Assembly: GCA_016708765.1 (NCBI GenBank)
Contig: JADJFD010000002.1
Coordinates: forward strand, 806,001 to 870,000
From: Chitinophagaceae bacterium
GTDB taxonomy: Bacteria > Bacteroidota > Bacteroidia > Chitinophagales > Chitinophagaceae
Direction of reading: 5' to 3'
DNA: 64,000 bases
In this document: positions 25,613-35,193 of the stretch, in pieces
Position numbering within the stretch: the first letter of the stretch is position 1
How the letters are laid out: every line of letters begins with the position of its first letter
Program-made: the position numbers and the translations under genes
Notes under the pieces: model-generated
Database searches by the model: none
The model's input: the letters and a program-made list of their open reading frames with translations, nothing else
What the model was told of the DNA's origin: nothing

Positions 25613-27775
25613 TTACTTTCTTTTTGGATGAACCAGCTTCATCTCCTTTACAAGGTGGCCGGCCCCGGCGTATTTATCCACTATAAACAGCACATAACGA
25701 ATGTCTACCATTATGTTGCGGCATATTGATGGGTCGTAATTAATATCACTCATGGTGCCTTCCCAGGCCCTGTCGAAGTTGAGCCCTACTAAGTTTCCGT
25801 AGGCGTCCAAAGCCGGGCTTCCGGAATTTCCTCCGGTTGTATGGTTCATGGCTATGAAACAAACGGGCATTTTTCCATTTTTCCCATACTGTCCAAAATC
25901 CTTGTTTTTATACAACGTTCTTATTTTTTCCGGAACATCAAATTCATAATCACCGGGTTTATATTTTTCCATTATTCCATCCAGGTAAGTATAATAATCA
26001 TATTTCACTGCATCTCTGGGGTTGTATCCTTTTACATTTCCATAAGTAACCCGCAGCGTACTGTTTGCATCAGGATAAAATGTCTTTTCTTTAAACACAT
26101 CCATTTGCGCCTGCATATACGTTCGTTGTAATTGGTTAATGCGGTTTTGCACTTCGTTTAGTTTTTTAGAAACATTATCTGAATAGTTGGTTACAAGTGC
26201 TGCATACAACTCTGTTGCTTTGTCTTTTCTATAATTTTCTAATAACTCTTTTGTGTCTTTATCTACTGCAGCCAACGTTTTTTCGCCATTATCTAGGCTT
26301 GTGTTATCATAAACCTGTTTTGCAATTTTAGAAAAATCATTATCTCCTTTTTTTACTATGTCTGCTAATGTTTCGGGTATCATTCCTCTTTGCTGATCTT
26401 CATAAAACATTTCCATCAGCGCTGCAAAAAGTTTTTCATCTACTTCGGCATTATACTCTTTGTACAAATCCTCTAACCTTTCTTTTACTCTTTTTAGTGT
26501 GGCGTCATAATTATTTTTTCCTTGTGCACTTGCCAATGTATTTAGCTGACCAATTATTGTAAACAACTCTATCTTACTAAACACTTCATTAAATACATCT
26601 CTGGAACGGCCCAGGGGTTCCAACTCATCGTAGGCCGATTGTATATCTGCTAATAATGAACCGTATTTATTTTTCCATTCCGGATTTGCGTTTACTCTTT
26701 TTTGAAATGTTGCTTCGTAGGCTTTCTTCTTTCCTACTGCATCCGTCTTTGTTAAACCCAACACTTCTCCTTGCCATTTTTTCCAGGAATTACTAATACC
26801 TGCGTATTTAGAAGCATATTGAATTTTTATTGTTTCGTCTTTCCGCATATAAGCATCTATCACGGCTAATGCTTTATCACGGATAGCAATTTTAATAGGA
26901 TCGTTTACTCTTACCGTCTGATCTACTGCGGATGAATGTAAGTACTGCATCGTTCTTCCTGGAAAACCAAACACCATCGTAAAATCATTTTCAGCAACAC
27001 CGTCTAATGAAATGGATAAAGATTTTTTGGGGGTGTATGGAATATTGTCGGCTGAATACTCCGCCGGTTTATTGTCTTTACCAGCATAAATACGAAACAT
27101 AGAAAAATCTCCGGTATGCCTTGGCCACATCCAGTTATCAGAATCTTTTCCAAAATTACCTACAGAAGATGGAGGAGCTCCTACTAAACGTATATCTCTG
27201 TACGTTTCTGTTACGAATAAGAAATACTGATTGCCTTCAAAAAATGCTCTTACAAAATTGTCCTGATAGTTTTCTTGCTTTGTTTCTTTTCTTAAAGCTG
27301 CTATATTTTTATCAATCGTAGATTGTCTTTCACTTTCACTCATTGAGCCATTAACCCCTGCCAATACTTTTTTACTTACATCATCAATTCTTACAATAAA
27401 TGTTACAAACAGGCCCTTATTAGGAATTTCTTCTCCATTATTTCTTGCCCAAAAACCATCCCTTATATAATTATTATCCAGTGTTGAATGATTTTGAATA
27501 GCATCAAAACCACAATGGTGATTAGTAAGTACTAATCCTTTTGAGGAAATAACCTCCCCTGTACAAAAACCACCAAAGCTTACGATTGCATCTTTCAGGC
27601 TTCCTTTATTAATATTATATATATCACTGGCACTTATCTTCATCCCCATACTTTTCATCTGCTTTTCATTCAGTTGTGCTAATAACTGCGGCAGCCACAT
27701 GCCTTCATCAGCCCTGGCCATTGTTATTATTAATAAACAAAATCCAACTAAGAGGTGTTTTAAGTACTTAATCAT
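25613..27775 (-). CDS. S46-family dipeptidyl-peptidase, DPP11-like
   Basis: Exported serine exopeptidase that releases dipeptides from extracellular or periplasmic peptides, feeding amino-acid use. Signal peptide up to about residue 22 (ARADEGMW is the mature start). The catalytic His is in TNHHCGFDAI (86-87) and Ser651 in GGNSGSPALD. The residue 18 positions after the Ser is Arg669 (GLNFDRAWEG). In characterised enzymes an Arg there gives the Asp/Glu specificity of DPP11, whereas DPP7 has Gly; I therefore infer acidic P1 preference. 720 residues is standard length. Upstream lies the AT-rich gap with DnaA boxes. Confidence 0.93.
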   Translation of the reverse strand: MIKYLKHLLVGFCLLIITMARADEGMWLPQLLAQLNEKQMKSMGMKISASDIYNINKGSLKDAIVSFGGFCTGEVISSKGLVLTNHHCGFDAIQNHSTLDNNYIRDGFWARNNGEEIPNKGLFVTFIVRIDDVSKKVLAGVNGSMSESERQSTIDKNIAALRKETKQENYQDNFVRAFFEGNQYFLFVTETYRDIRLVGAPPSSVGNFGKDSDNWMWPRHTGDFSMFRIYAGKDNKPAEYSADNIPYTPKKSLSISLDGVAENDFTMVFGFPGRTMQYLHSSAVDQTVRVNDPIKIAIRDKALAVIDAYMRKDETIKIQYASKYAGISNSWKKWQGEVLGLTKTDAVGKKKAYEATFQKRVNANPEWKNKYGSLLADIQSAYDELEPLGRSRDVFNEVFSKIELFTIIGQLNTLASAQGKNNYDATLKRVKERLEDLYKEYNAEVDEKLFAALMEMFYEDQQRGMIPETLADIVKKGDNDFSKIAKQVYDNTSLDNGEKTLAAVDKDTKELLENYRKDKATELYAALVTNYSDNVSKKLNEVQNRINQLQRTYMQAQMDVFKEKTFYPDANSTLRVTYGNVKGYNPRDAVKYDYYTYLDGIMEKYKPGDYEFDVPEKIRTLYKNKDFGQYGKNGKMPVCFIAMNHTTGGNSGSPALDAYGNLVGLNFDRAWEGTMSDINYDPSICRNIMVDIRYVLFIVDKYAGAGHLVKEMKLVHPKRK

Positions 27776-27939
27776 ACAGCAATTTTTAAAAGTTTCAATA
27801 ATTCTATTAATAATATATGAAGTTTGTAAATTTAAACCTTTCTGGCAGATTCTTTTTTCCGTATATCAATCTGTTTTAATGGCTTTTTGAAGTATACTTT
27901 ATACTTTTTCTCCCCATCAGCATGTTGGCAACATGAAAA

Positions 27940-28300
27940 CCCTGTGGATAATGCAGATGTGAAACGTGGATATGAAACTGCATGATTGGAATTTAAATAG
28001 TGCTTACAGCCCGGATTATAGATTTACACCAACATCTGCACCAACTATCCTTTGTTCATTAACATTGAATTTTTAAAATTTGAAAATAAAGTTTATACAA
28101 TTAGTAATTAACATATATGTGGACATCCTAAAGGAATTCAATTGTATCAACAATAGTTTATGTGCATTACCTTCCTTTAAATGTTAATTACTCTAATTAA
28201 CTAAATTTGTAAAAGAGTTTATCCACTAATCCACAGCTGTAATAATAATATACTCTTTTTTATAAAAATGTATTATTACTATTATTGTATTTAGGGTTGA
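27940..28300. other. Candidate chromosomal replication origin (oriC)
   Basis: The 593-bp gap 27776-28368 holds no gene. It contains one exact DnaA box, TGTGGATAA (27943-27951), two overlapping 8-of-9 boxes, TTATCCACT (28219-28227) and TAATCCACA (28227-28235), and weaker CGTGGATAT (27965-27973) and TGTGGACAT (28118-28126). Next to the paired boxes is a very AT-rich tract with ATT/TAA repeats (about 28238-28315), as expected of an unwinding element. The flanking genes are divergent. dnaA is not nearby. This is an inference from box clustering only. Confidence 0.5.
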
Positions 28301-28368
28301 AATAAAAAAAATAGTTTTTAGAATTTGAATTTGTTGATGGAATATTGCTGAACCGAAATGAATTTGTG

Positions 28369-29377
28369 ATGAACAACGAAACACTGGATACCGCAAAAGC
28401 AAATGTTGAAAAGAGAGGTTTTCTGGATATAGATCTGGATCCTACGCTGGATTTGTTTGCCGCAATCGAAAGATTGAAAAAAGAAAAAATGCAGTAGTGT
28501 TGGCGCATTACTACCAGGAGCCGGATATTCAGGATGTGGCAGATTACATCGGAGATAGTTTAGGTTTGGCTCAGCAAGCAGAGCAAACCACAGCGGATAT
28601 GATTGTTTTTGCCGGAGTGCATTTCATGGCTGAAACAGCAAAAATTCTTAATCCTTCCAAGAAAGTAGTTATTCCAGATTTAAAAGCTGGTTGCTCTCTC
28701 AGCGATAGTTGTCCACCAACACTCTTTAAAAAATTCAAAGAATTACATCCAGATCACAAAGTAGTGAGCTATATCAACTGCAGTGCTGGTATCAAAGCTT
28801 TAAGCGATGTTATTTGCACAAGTAGTAATGCAAAAATTATTGTTGAAAGTTTTCCAGAAGATCAACCTATAATTTTTGCACCAGATAAAAATCTTGGGGC
28901 CTATATCAACAAAGTAACAGGAAGAAATATGTTGCTTTGGAACGGAGCCTGCATGGTGCATGAAATTTTTAGTCTGGAAAAATTACTAAGTTAAAAATTA
29001 GACATCCTAATGCAAAACTGATTGCACATCCAGAATGCGAAGATCCAATTTTAAGAATTGCAGATTTTATAGGATCTACCACTGGTTTACTTAAATATTC
29101 ACAAACAGACTCAGCAACAGAATTTATTGTAGCGACTGAAACAGGTATTTTACACCAGATGATGAAGGCTTCTCCAGATAAGACTTTTATACCTGCTCCA
29201 CCCAATAATAGCTGTGCCTGCAACGATTGTCCTCATATGAAATTAAACTCTCTGGAAAAATTATACCTCTGTATGGAGTATGAAACGCCGGAAATAAATA
29301 TGGATGAAGAGTTGAGATTAGCGGCAAAAAGGCCCATTGACCGTATGTTGGAAATAAGTAAGGCCGCAGGTCTGTAA
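28369..29377 (+). pseudogene. nadA: Quinolinate synthase, two one-base frameshifts
   Basis: NadA condenses iminoaspartate with dihydroxyacetone phosphate to quinolinate in NAD synthesis, using a [4Fe-4S] cluster. Three frames join into one protein of about 335 residues: 28369-28488 (MNNETLDTAKANVEKRGFLD), the main part from VLAHYYQEPDIQDVADYIGD, and the end from about 28980 (PNAKLIAHPECEDP). Cluster cysteines are visible in YINCSAGIKAL, WNGACMVHE and CACNDCPHMKLN. Each break needs one more A: in GAAAAAATGC near 28488 and GAAAAATTAC near 28979. Both are homopolymer losses, so the gene is probably intact in the organism. nadD lies at 45963. Confidence 0.93.
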
Positions 29378-29570
29378 ATAAGGAAAAAAGGCAAAAATTT
29401 TTGATTTTGCCGAATTCAGCGTATAATTGCATTGGAAACAGGCAGATAAGTACAGTTCTCCCAGGCGTTTGACTCATCATTTACCCGCCGTTTTCATTCA
29501 ACATAAATTCAAACAAATTCAGTTTTTTCAGATTAGCGACTCCTAGTTGTGATTAATTCAAGATGATTAT

Positions 29571-31224
29571 ATGTACGATATTTTACAATTGAACGACATG
29601 CTCGTTCCAGAACTACTTGATATAGCTGAACAGTTAAAAATTCCGCATGCAAAAAAATTAAATAAACAGGATTTAGTTTTTAAAATTCTTGACAGCCAAG
29701 CAATAACTGACTCAAAAATTGCTGAACCAAAAGGTGATGGTAAAAAGAAAAAAATTATTAAAGTAACTACCAGCACAGGTAGCGAAGAAGCAGAAGTGGA
29801 AAGCCAACCCAATAAAACTATTATTAAAAGATCCGATATGCCAATAAAAAAGATGATAAAGCCCCTGTAAAAAGGACCCGTAAAAGGTAGAGGAAAAAGA
29901 ATCCGAAGTAACTCAGGAAGAAAGTAGCCAACCTCAAACAGAAGAAACCGAGCAAGTAATAAAAACACTCGACACTCAACTTGCACAAGCTATTTTAAAA
30001 GAGAATGAAGATCCGGGAAATCAGCAGTCAGCAGAGAACCCTTCTGGAGCTGGACAGAACAAACACTATCCTCCACGAAGAGAACAACAACCACAATTTA
30101 ATATAGAATTTGACGGAGTTATATTGGGTGAAGGAGTTTTGGAAATGATGCCTGATGGTTATGGCTTCCTTCGTTCATCTGATTATAACTATCTATCATC
30201 ACCCGATGATGTGTATGTTTCTCCATCACAAATAAAATTGTTTGGGTTAAAAACAGGAGACACTGTTCACGGAGCTGTTCGTCCTCCCAAAGAAGGAGAA
30301 AAATATTTTGCACTTTTAAAAGTTGATACAATCAACGGTAAGAGCCCTGAAGAAGTAAGAGATAGAGTACCGTTTGATTATCTTACTCCTTTGTTTCCGT
30401 ACGAGAAATTAAATCTATTTACAACTCCTTCAGATTATTCTACCAGAATAATGGATTTGTTTACACCAATAGGTAAGGGACAAAGAGGTTTGATAGTAGC
30501 TCAGCCAAAAACAGGTAAAACGATGTTGTTGAAAGCAGTTGCCAACGCAATTGCAGCTAATCATCCGGAGTGTTACTTAATGGTAGTGTTAGTAGACGAA
30601 CGTCCGGAAGAGGTAACAGATATGGAAAGAAGTGTAAAAGCAGAAGTTATTGCTTCTACATTTGACGAGCCTGCAGAGAAACATGTAAAAGTTTCTACCA
30701 TTGCTTTACAAAAAGCAAAACGCTTAGTAGAGTGTGGTCATGATGTGGTGATACTATTAGATTCAATTACCCGTTTAGCAAGAGCTCATAATACAGTTGC
30801 TCCATCATCTGGAAAGGTATTATCTGGTGGTGTAGAAGCAAATGCAATGCAGAAACCAAAACAATTTTTTGGTGCAGCAAGAAAAATTGAACATGGTGGA
30901 TCATTAACAATTATAGCAACTGCTTTAGTTGATACAGGAAGTAAGATGGATGAGGTAATTTTTGAGTAATTCAAAGGAACCGGTAACATGGAATTACAAT
31001 TGGAGCGTCGTTTATCTAACAAACGTATTTATCCAGCCATTGACCTTGTTGCATCCTCAACTCGCCGTGATGATCTTTTATTAGATAAAGAGGTATTACA
31101 GCGTATGAACTTACTCCGTGTTTTCCTTACTGATATGAATGTGGAAGAGGCGATGAGAGAGTTGCAGAACAGAATGAAGGGAACAAAGAGTAATGAAGAG
31201 TTTTTAGCAAGTATGAATAGATAA
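29571..31224 (+). pseudogene. rho: Transcription termination factor Rho, two frameshifts and one stop
   Basis: Hexameric RNA helicase that ends transcription. The N-terminal Rho domain (LNDMLVPELLDIAEQLKIPH) is followed by a charged linker typical of Bacteroidota Rho. Then come the RNA-binding cold-shock domain (VLEMMPDGYGFLRSSDYNYL), Walker A (AQPKTGKTMLLKAV), Walker B (VVILLDSITRLAR) and the Q- and R-loops. Lesions: a shift at the A6 run near 29840, a lost G near 29888 (AAAAGGTAGAGG), and TAA at 30967-30969 where the family has Glu in VIFE-E-FKGTGNMEL. The distal third resumes in frame to 31224. Three lesions in an important gene suggest sequence errors. Confidence 0.95.
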
Positions 31225-31264
31225 TTTGCAAATTTAGCGGTTAGCCGATTTGATAATTTAATAC

Positions 31265-31294
31265 AAGCTGCTCATTTTATAGAGCAGCTTTTTT
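31265..31294 (+). terminator. Terminator after rho
   Basis: AAGCTGCTC (31265-31273) and GAGCAGCTT (31282-31290) form a perfect 9-bp stem with an 8-base loop, followed by a run of T. 40 bp past the rho stop. Confidence 0.9.
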
Positions 31295-31352
31295 ATTTTA
31301 AAGACAATCATCACCTTCAAATTAACTAATTTGCTAATTGAGTAATTGGTAT

Positions 31353-32489
31353 ATGGCAGTACAAAAAATAGATATCGAACAATTTCTTGCATTGGCTAAA
31401 GAATATCCGGTGCTTGATGTAAGAAGCCCGGGAGAATATTTACATGCACATATTCCTGGAGCAAACTCTTTTCCATTATTTTCTGATGAAGAAAGAAAAG
31501 TTGTTGGTACAACCTACAAACAACAAAGCCGTGAACAAGCAATAAAGAGTGGCTTGGATTATTTTGGTCCGAAGATGAGAAGGATGGTTGAAGAGGTTGA
31601 GGAGATAATAAGCAATAGGCAACTGGCAATAAACAATGAGCAACAAACAATTGCCAAATGCGTATTGATTCACTGTTGGCGGGGTGGAATGCGAAGTGCA
31701 GCCATTGCCTGGTTGCTTGATTTATACGGATTCAAAGTATTTACGTTAGATGGAGGTTATAAAAAATACCGTAACTATGTTTTAGATACTTTTAAAATTC
31801 CTTTCGACTTAAAAATTGTTGGCGGCTACACTGGATCGGGGAAAACTGGCTTACTAAAATCATTAAAAGAAAAGGGAGAAGCGGTTGTTGACCTTGAAGG
31901 TCTTGCAAATCATAAAGGATCGGCGTTTGGAAATATTGGCTTACCCAAACAGCCCGGACAAGAAATGTTTGAAAACCTGCTTTCATTTGAGCTAAGAAAA
32001 ATTGAAACCCCAAAAAGGAATCTATCTGAATCTAAAGGGCCCTATTCACCATTCACTATTCACCATTCACCTCTTTGGCTCGAAGATGAATCGCAGCGGA
32101 TTGGCTTGGTAAATATTCCAAAAGATTTATGGGACCAAATGCGTCAATCACCAGTTTATTTTCTGGATATACCGTTTGAGGAAAGGTTGAAGCAAATTGT
32201 GCTGGAATATGGCGTATTGGATCCTGAAAAAGTGACAGATGCGATTAATCGGATTTCTAAAAAATTAGGCAATTTGAACACAAAAATGGCTATTTCGATG
32301 CTAAATGAGGGCAAAAAAGCCGAAAGTTTCGATATTTTGCTTAAATACTATGACAAGCATTATTTCAAATCTTTGCACAATCGGAAGGAGATAAATGCGT
32401 TATTACATTCAATCCAATGTAAATCCGTAACTCCTGAAAATGCCAATCAGCTTATCCGTTTGTCCCAACTGCAACAACAAAGCCCTTAA
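31353..32489 (+). CDS. mnmH: tRNA 2-selenouridine synthase (SelU/MnmH)
   Basis: Replaces sulfur by selenium in the wobble 2-thiouridine of some tRNAs, using selenophosphate from SelD. The start is the ATG at 31353 (MAVQKIDIEQFLALAKEYPV). An N-terminal rhodanese domain has VLDVRSPGEYLHAHIPGA and the catalytic CWRGGMRSAA; a P-loop domain follows with VGGYTGSGKTGLL and later LEDESQRIG. Two in-frame insertions stand out: about 13 residues before the CWRGG strand (ISNRQLAINNEQQ) and about 20 before LWLEDESQ (SPFTIHHS), both encoded by simple repeat-like DNA. selD lies two genes downstream. Confidence 0.93.
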   Translation: MAVQKIDIEQFLALAKEYPVLDVRSPGEYLHAHIPGANSFPLFSDEERKVVGTTYKQQSREQAIKSGLDYFGPKMRRMVEEVEEIISNRQLAINNEQQTIAKCVLIHCWRGGMRSAAIAWLLDLYGFKVFTLDGGYKKYRNYVLDTFKIPFDLKIVGGYTGSGKTGLLKSLKEKGEAVVDLEGLANHKGSAFGNIGLPKQPGQEMFENLLSFELRKIETPKRNLSESKGPYSPFTIHHSPLWLEDESQRIGLVNIPKDLWDQMRQSPVYFLDIPFEERLKQIVLEYGVLDPEKVTDAINRISKKLGNLNTKMAISMLNEGKKAESFDILLKYYDKHYFKSLHNRKEINALLHSIQCKSVTPENANQLIRLSQLQQQSP

Positions 32490-34053
32490 GCTTTTAATCA
32501 TCCTTTTATTATCACCTGTTTTCTTTTATGGTCAATCGTTGACCGGACTTTGGACGGGAGCCATCAGCAATGACAGCACAACCGTAAGAAAAGATCAATC
32601 TTTCGAAATTGCTCTCACCGAATATAGGGGCAAAGTTTATGGTTATTCAAGAAGTGAGTTCATCGTTGATGAGGTACTGTACTATGTAATAAAAAGAGTA
32701 AAGGGAACTATTGAAGGAGATGTATGTGAAGTAGAGGACGACGAGATCATTGCTTTTAATTTTCCTACCAAGCTTGATAAAAGAGTAAAAGTAACCAGCA
32801 CATTTAGAAGAAATAAAATAGATAGCATTTGGCAACTGGAAGGAACCTGGAAAACAAATGCCACCAAAAAATATTATGCGGTTACAGGAAAAGTAGATCT
32901 GGAAGAAGAAAAGGATTTAACGGCCTCCAAAATATTTCCACATCTAGAAGAATTAAAACTGGCAAACAATATTGTTTTTTATAAAGAAAGAGAAGAAGGA
33001 ATACCTATTGTAAAAATTGCGAAACCAGAAAAAACTAAAACTTCTTATAAAGAAATTGATAATGAGCTTACGCAACATGCCGGCACCATGGCGGCAGTGA
33101 GCAAACCCATCCTTATCAATACAGAGATTGTAAAAGAAGAGTTACCGTCGATTACAAAAGCGGTTGACGAATTACCCAAAACGAAAACGAACGAGATTCC
33201 GCAGAATGGTATTGCGGTAAAACCTTCAGCAACAAATGCCAAAACCGAGTTGAATATAATTACTCCTGCAAAGCAAACAGATGAAATGGCGGTTGTTATG
33301 AACACCGTTGCGAAAAAAGAAACCGTACCGACGCAACAAGAAAAAGTTGTTGCCCAAAAAGAATTGCAAGTTGATAAAACAAACAAAGCAGTTGTAAAAA
33401 ACACAACCGTACAAAGCAACGAGAGTCCAAAGCAAGGCAGCACTCAAATTGTTGCTAAAACAACGACCCAACCCGTTGAATTACAAAAAGAAACAAAGAC
33501 TATACCGGTAGAAAAATCAGTTGCTAAAAATGAAGTTATTCCGAAAAATAAAACTGAAATAATTGCAGAAGAAAAAAACACAACTGCCAGTCTTACAAAA
33601 CCTACTGCAATAGAAAAGCAGGAAACAAAACCAGTAGCGGCAATAACACCTGTTATTGTTCCAAAGAAAACAATAGAACAAATTACTTATAGTGCAGCGG
33701 TTATTGCGGGAAGAAAATCTGAGTTTACACAAGAAGTAAATTACAAATCAGACAGCCTTGTATTAACATTGTACGACAACGGAGAAATAGATGGCGACAC
33801 GGTAAGTGTATTTTTAAATGGCGAAGTATTAATGGCAAAGCAGGGATTAAAAGCAAGTGCCATCAAAAAAACGATTTATATTTCTCCCGATATCGAAGAC
33901 TTTAGTCTTGTTTTATTTGCAGAAAACCTTGGAAAATATCCGCCCAATACAGGTTTATTAGTTGTGCATGATGGAGAAGAAGTGTATAATCTTCGTTTCA
34001 GCTCCGACTTTCAAAAAAACTCAGGGATAGTGTTTAGGCGTAAGAAAAAATAA
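32440..34053 (+). CDS. Secreted protein with Lys/Thr-rich linker, function unknown
   Basis: Overlaps mnmH by 50 bases. After 12 polar residues a hydrophobic signal (LKLLIILLLSPVFFYGQ) suggests export, so the ATG at 32440 is acceptable, though a later start is possible. An N-terminal beta domain (LTGLWTGAISNDSTT ... YRGKVYGYSRSEFI) of about 140 residues is followed by some 240 residues of low-complexity K/T/E/V/A sequence. A C-terminal beta domain of about 110 residues (SLVLTLYDNGEIDGDTVSVF ... GLLVVHDGEEVYNLRFSS) ends the protein. The terminal domain recurs in Bacteroidota surface proteins as I know them, but no activity is established. Confidence 0.75.
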   Translation: MPISLSVCPNCNNKALKLLIILLLSPVFFYGQSLTGLWTGAISNDSTTVRKDQSFEIALTEYRGKVYGYSRSEFIVDEVLYYVIKRVKGTIEGDVCEVEDDEIIAFNFPTKLDKRVKVTSTFRRNKIDSIWQLEGTWKTNATKKYYAVTGKVDLEEEKDLTASKIFPHLEELKLANNIVFYKEREEGIPIVKIAKPEKTKTSYKEIDNELTQHAGTMAAVSKPILINTEIVKEELPSITKAVDELPKTKTNEIPQNGIAVKPSATNAKTELNIITPAKQTDEMAVVMNTVAKKETVPTQQEKVVAQKELQVDKTNKAVVKNTTVQSNESPKQGSTQIVAKTTTQPVELQKETKTIPVEKSVAKNEVIPKNKTEIIAEEKNTTASLTKPTAIEKQETKPVAAITPVIVPKKTIEQITYSAAVIAGRKSEFTQEVNYKSDSLVLTLYDNGEIDGDTVSVFLNGEVLMAKQGLKASAIKKTIYISPDIEDFSLVLFAENLGKYPPNTGLLVVHDGEEVYNLRFSSDFQKNSGIVFRRKKK

Positions 34054-34102
34054 CTATCGCTTTTAGATCGGTTATCTTCCTAACAATACCGAGATTTGAG
34101 GA

Positions 34103-35155
34103 ATGAATGATTCTATAAAACTTACACAATACTCTCACGGTGCCGGATGCGGTTGCAAGATTGCACCAAAAGTGCTGGATGAAATATTGAAAAGCAGTTT
34201 CGCTTTACCTGACAATAAAAACTTATTGGTTGGCAACCACAGTAAAGACGATGCGGCAGTATATGATTTGGGAAACGGCACAGCATTAATTTCTACCACT
34301 GATTTTTTTATGCCGATTGTAGATGATGCATTTGATTTTGGAAGAATCGCAGCAGCAAATTCTATTAGTGATGTGTATGCCATGGGTGGAAGACCATTGA
34401 TGGCAATCGCCATACTTGGTTGGCCGGTTGAAAAACTGCCAGTTGAACTAGCACAAAAATTAATTGAAGGCGGAAGAACCATTTGTGCAGAAGCAGGTAT
34501 TCCATTGGCCGGCGGTCATAGCATTGATTCACAGGAACCGATATTTGGGTTGGCTGTAACAGGTATTGTACCAATTGAGAATTTAAAGAAGAATAACACT
34601 GCACAAGAAGGCGATTTATTATTTATTACCAAGCCACTCGGTGTTGGTGTTTTATCGACTGCACAAAAAAGAGGATTACTAAAAGAAGAACACTTGCCAT
34701 TAATGATTCAGCAAATGGCAGCGTTGAATATAATTGGAGAAGAGTTAGGAAAAATAAAAGGAGTAACCGCCATGACGGATGTAACAGGCTTTGGACTACT
34801 CGGCCATTTAATTGAAATGACAGAAGGAAGCGGATTGAGTGCAGAAATTTATTATGATAAATTACCAATAGCTGCCGGAGTAAAGGAATACATTGCCCAA
34901 CGCATTTTTCCTGATGCTACAACAAGAAATTGGAATGCTTACAGTGATAAAGTAAAGTTTGAAAAGGGGGTTAATGTAATGGAAGCATTTACTTTGTTGC
35001 CCGACCCACAAACAAATGGCGGATTATTATTTAGTGTGAAGAAAGAAGAGGTGGATGTTGTAAAGAAATTATTATTAGAACACAAGTTGGAATTATTTGC
35101 AGAACCGGTTGGTGAGATGATTGCGGAGGGAGAGAAAAGGGTTTTTGTGAAATGA
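34103..35155 (+). CDS. selD: Selenide, water dikinase (selenophosphate synthase)
   Basis: Makes monoselenophosphate from selenide and ATP in the cytosol. The N-terminal GAGCGCKIAP motif has catalytic Cys (not Sec) and Lys. Further motifs are TALISTTDFFMPIVDDAFDF (metal-binding Asp), GRIAAANSISDVYAMGGRP, GGHSIDSQEPIFGLAVTG and TDVTGFGLLGHLIEM. 350 residues, full length. Together with mnmH upstream it indicates selenium use for tRNA 2-selenouridine. I saw no SelA/SelB or UGA-containing selenoprotein in the window, so Sec incorporation is not supported here. Confidence 0.96.
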   Translation: MNDSIKLTQYSHGAGCGCKIAPKVLDEILKSSFALPDNKNLLVGNHSKDDAAVYDLGNGTALISTTDFFMPIVDDAFDFGRIAAANSISDVYAMGGRPLMAIAILGWPVEKLPVELAQKLIEGGRTICAEAGIPLAGGHSIDSQEPIFGLAVTGIVPIENLKKNNTAQEGDLLFITKPLGVGVLSTAQKRGLLKEEHLPLMIQQMAALNIIGEELGKIKGVTAMTDVTGFGLLGHLIEMTEGSGLSAEIYYDKLPIAAGVKEYIAQRIFPDATTRNWNAYSDKVKFEKGVNVMEAFTLLPDPQTNGGLLFSVKKEEVDVVKKLLLEHKLELFAEPVGEMIAEGEKRVFVK

Positions 35156-35193
35156 TTTTCTGATTATTTAAGCAAGCAAAAAATAAAGCACAT

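Noticed and set aside
27961..28368. A tRNA or small RNA gene in the large gap before nadA
   Set aside because: No cloverleaf, CCA-compatible end or structured conserved RNA could be drawn; the DnaA-box reading explains the conserved words better.
30967..30969. Recoding or readthrough of the TAA in rho
   Set aside because: rho also has two frameshifts upstream in the same sequence; a shared error explanation is simpler.
32043..32071. CRISPR-like array in mnmH (ATTCACC repeats)
   Set aside because: The units are 7-12 bp tandem repeats without unique spacers and they are translated in frame.
34103..35155. SelD as evidence for selenocysteine-containing proteins
   Set aside because: SelD uses Cys at its active site, mnmH explains the need for selenophosphate, and I saw no in-frame TGA with a following structure in any gene. 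The stop in rho is TAA, not TGA.
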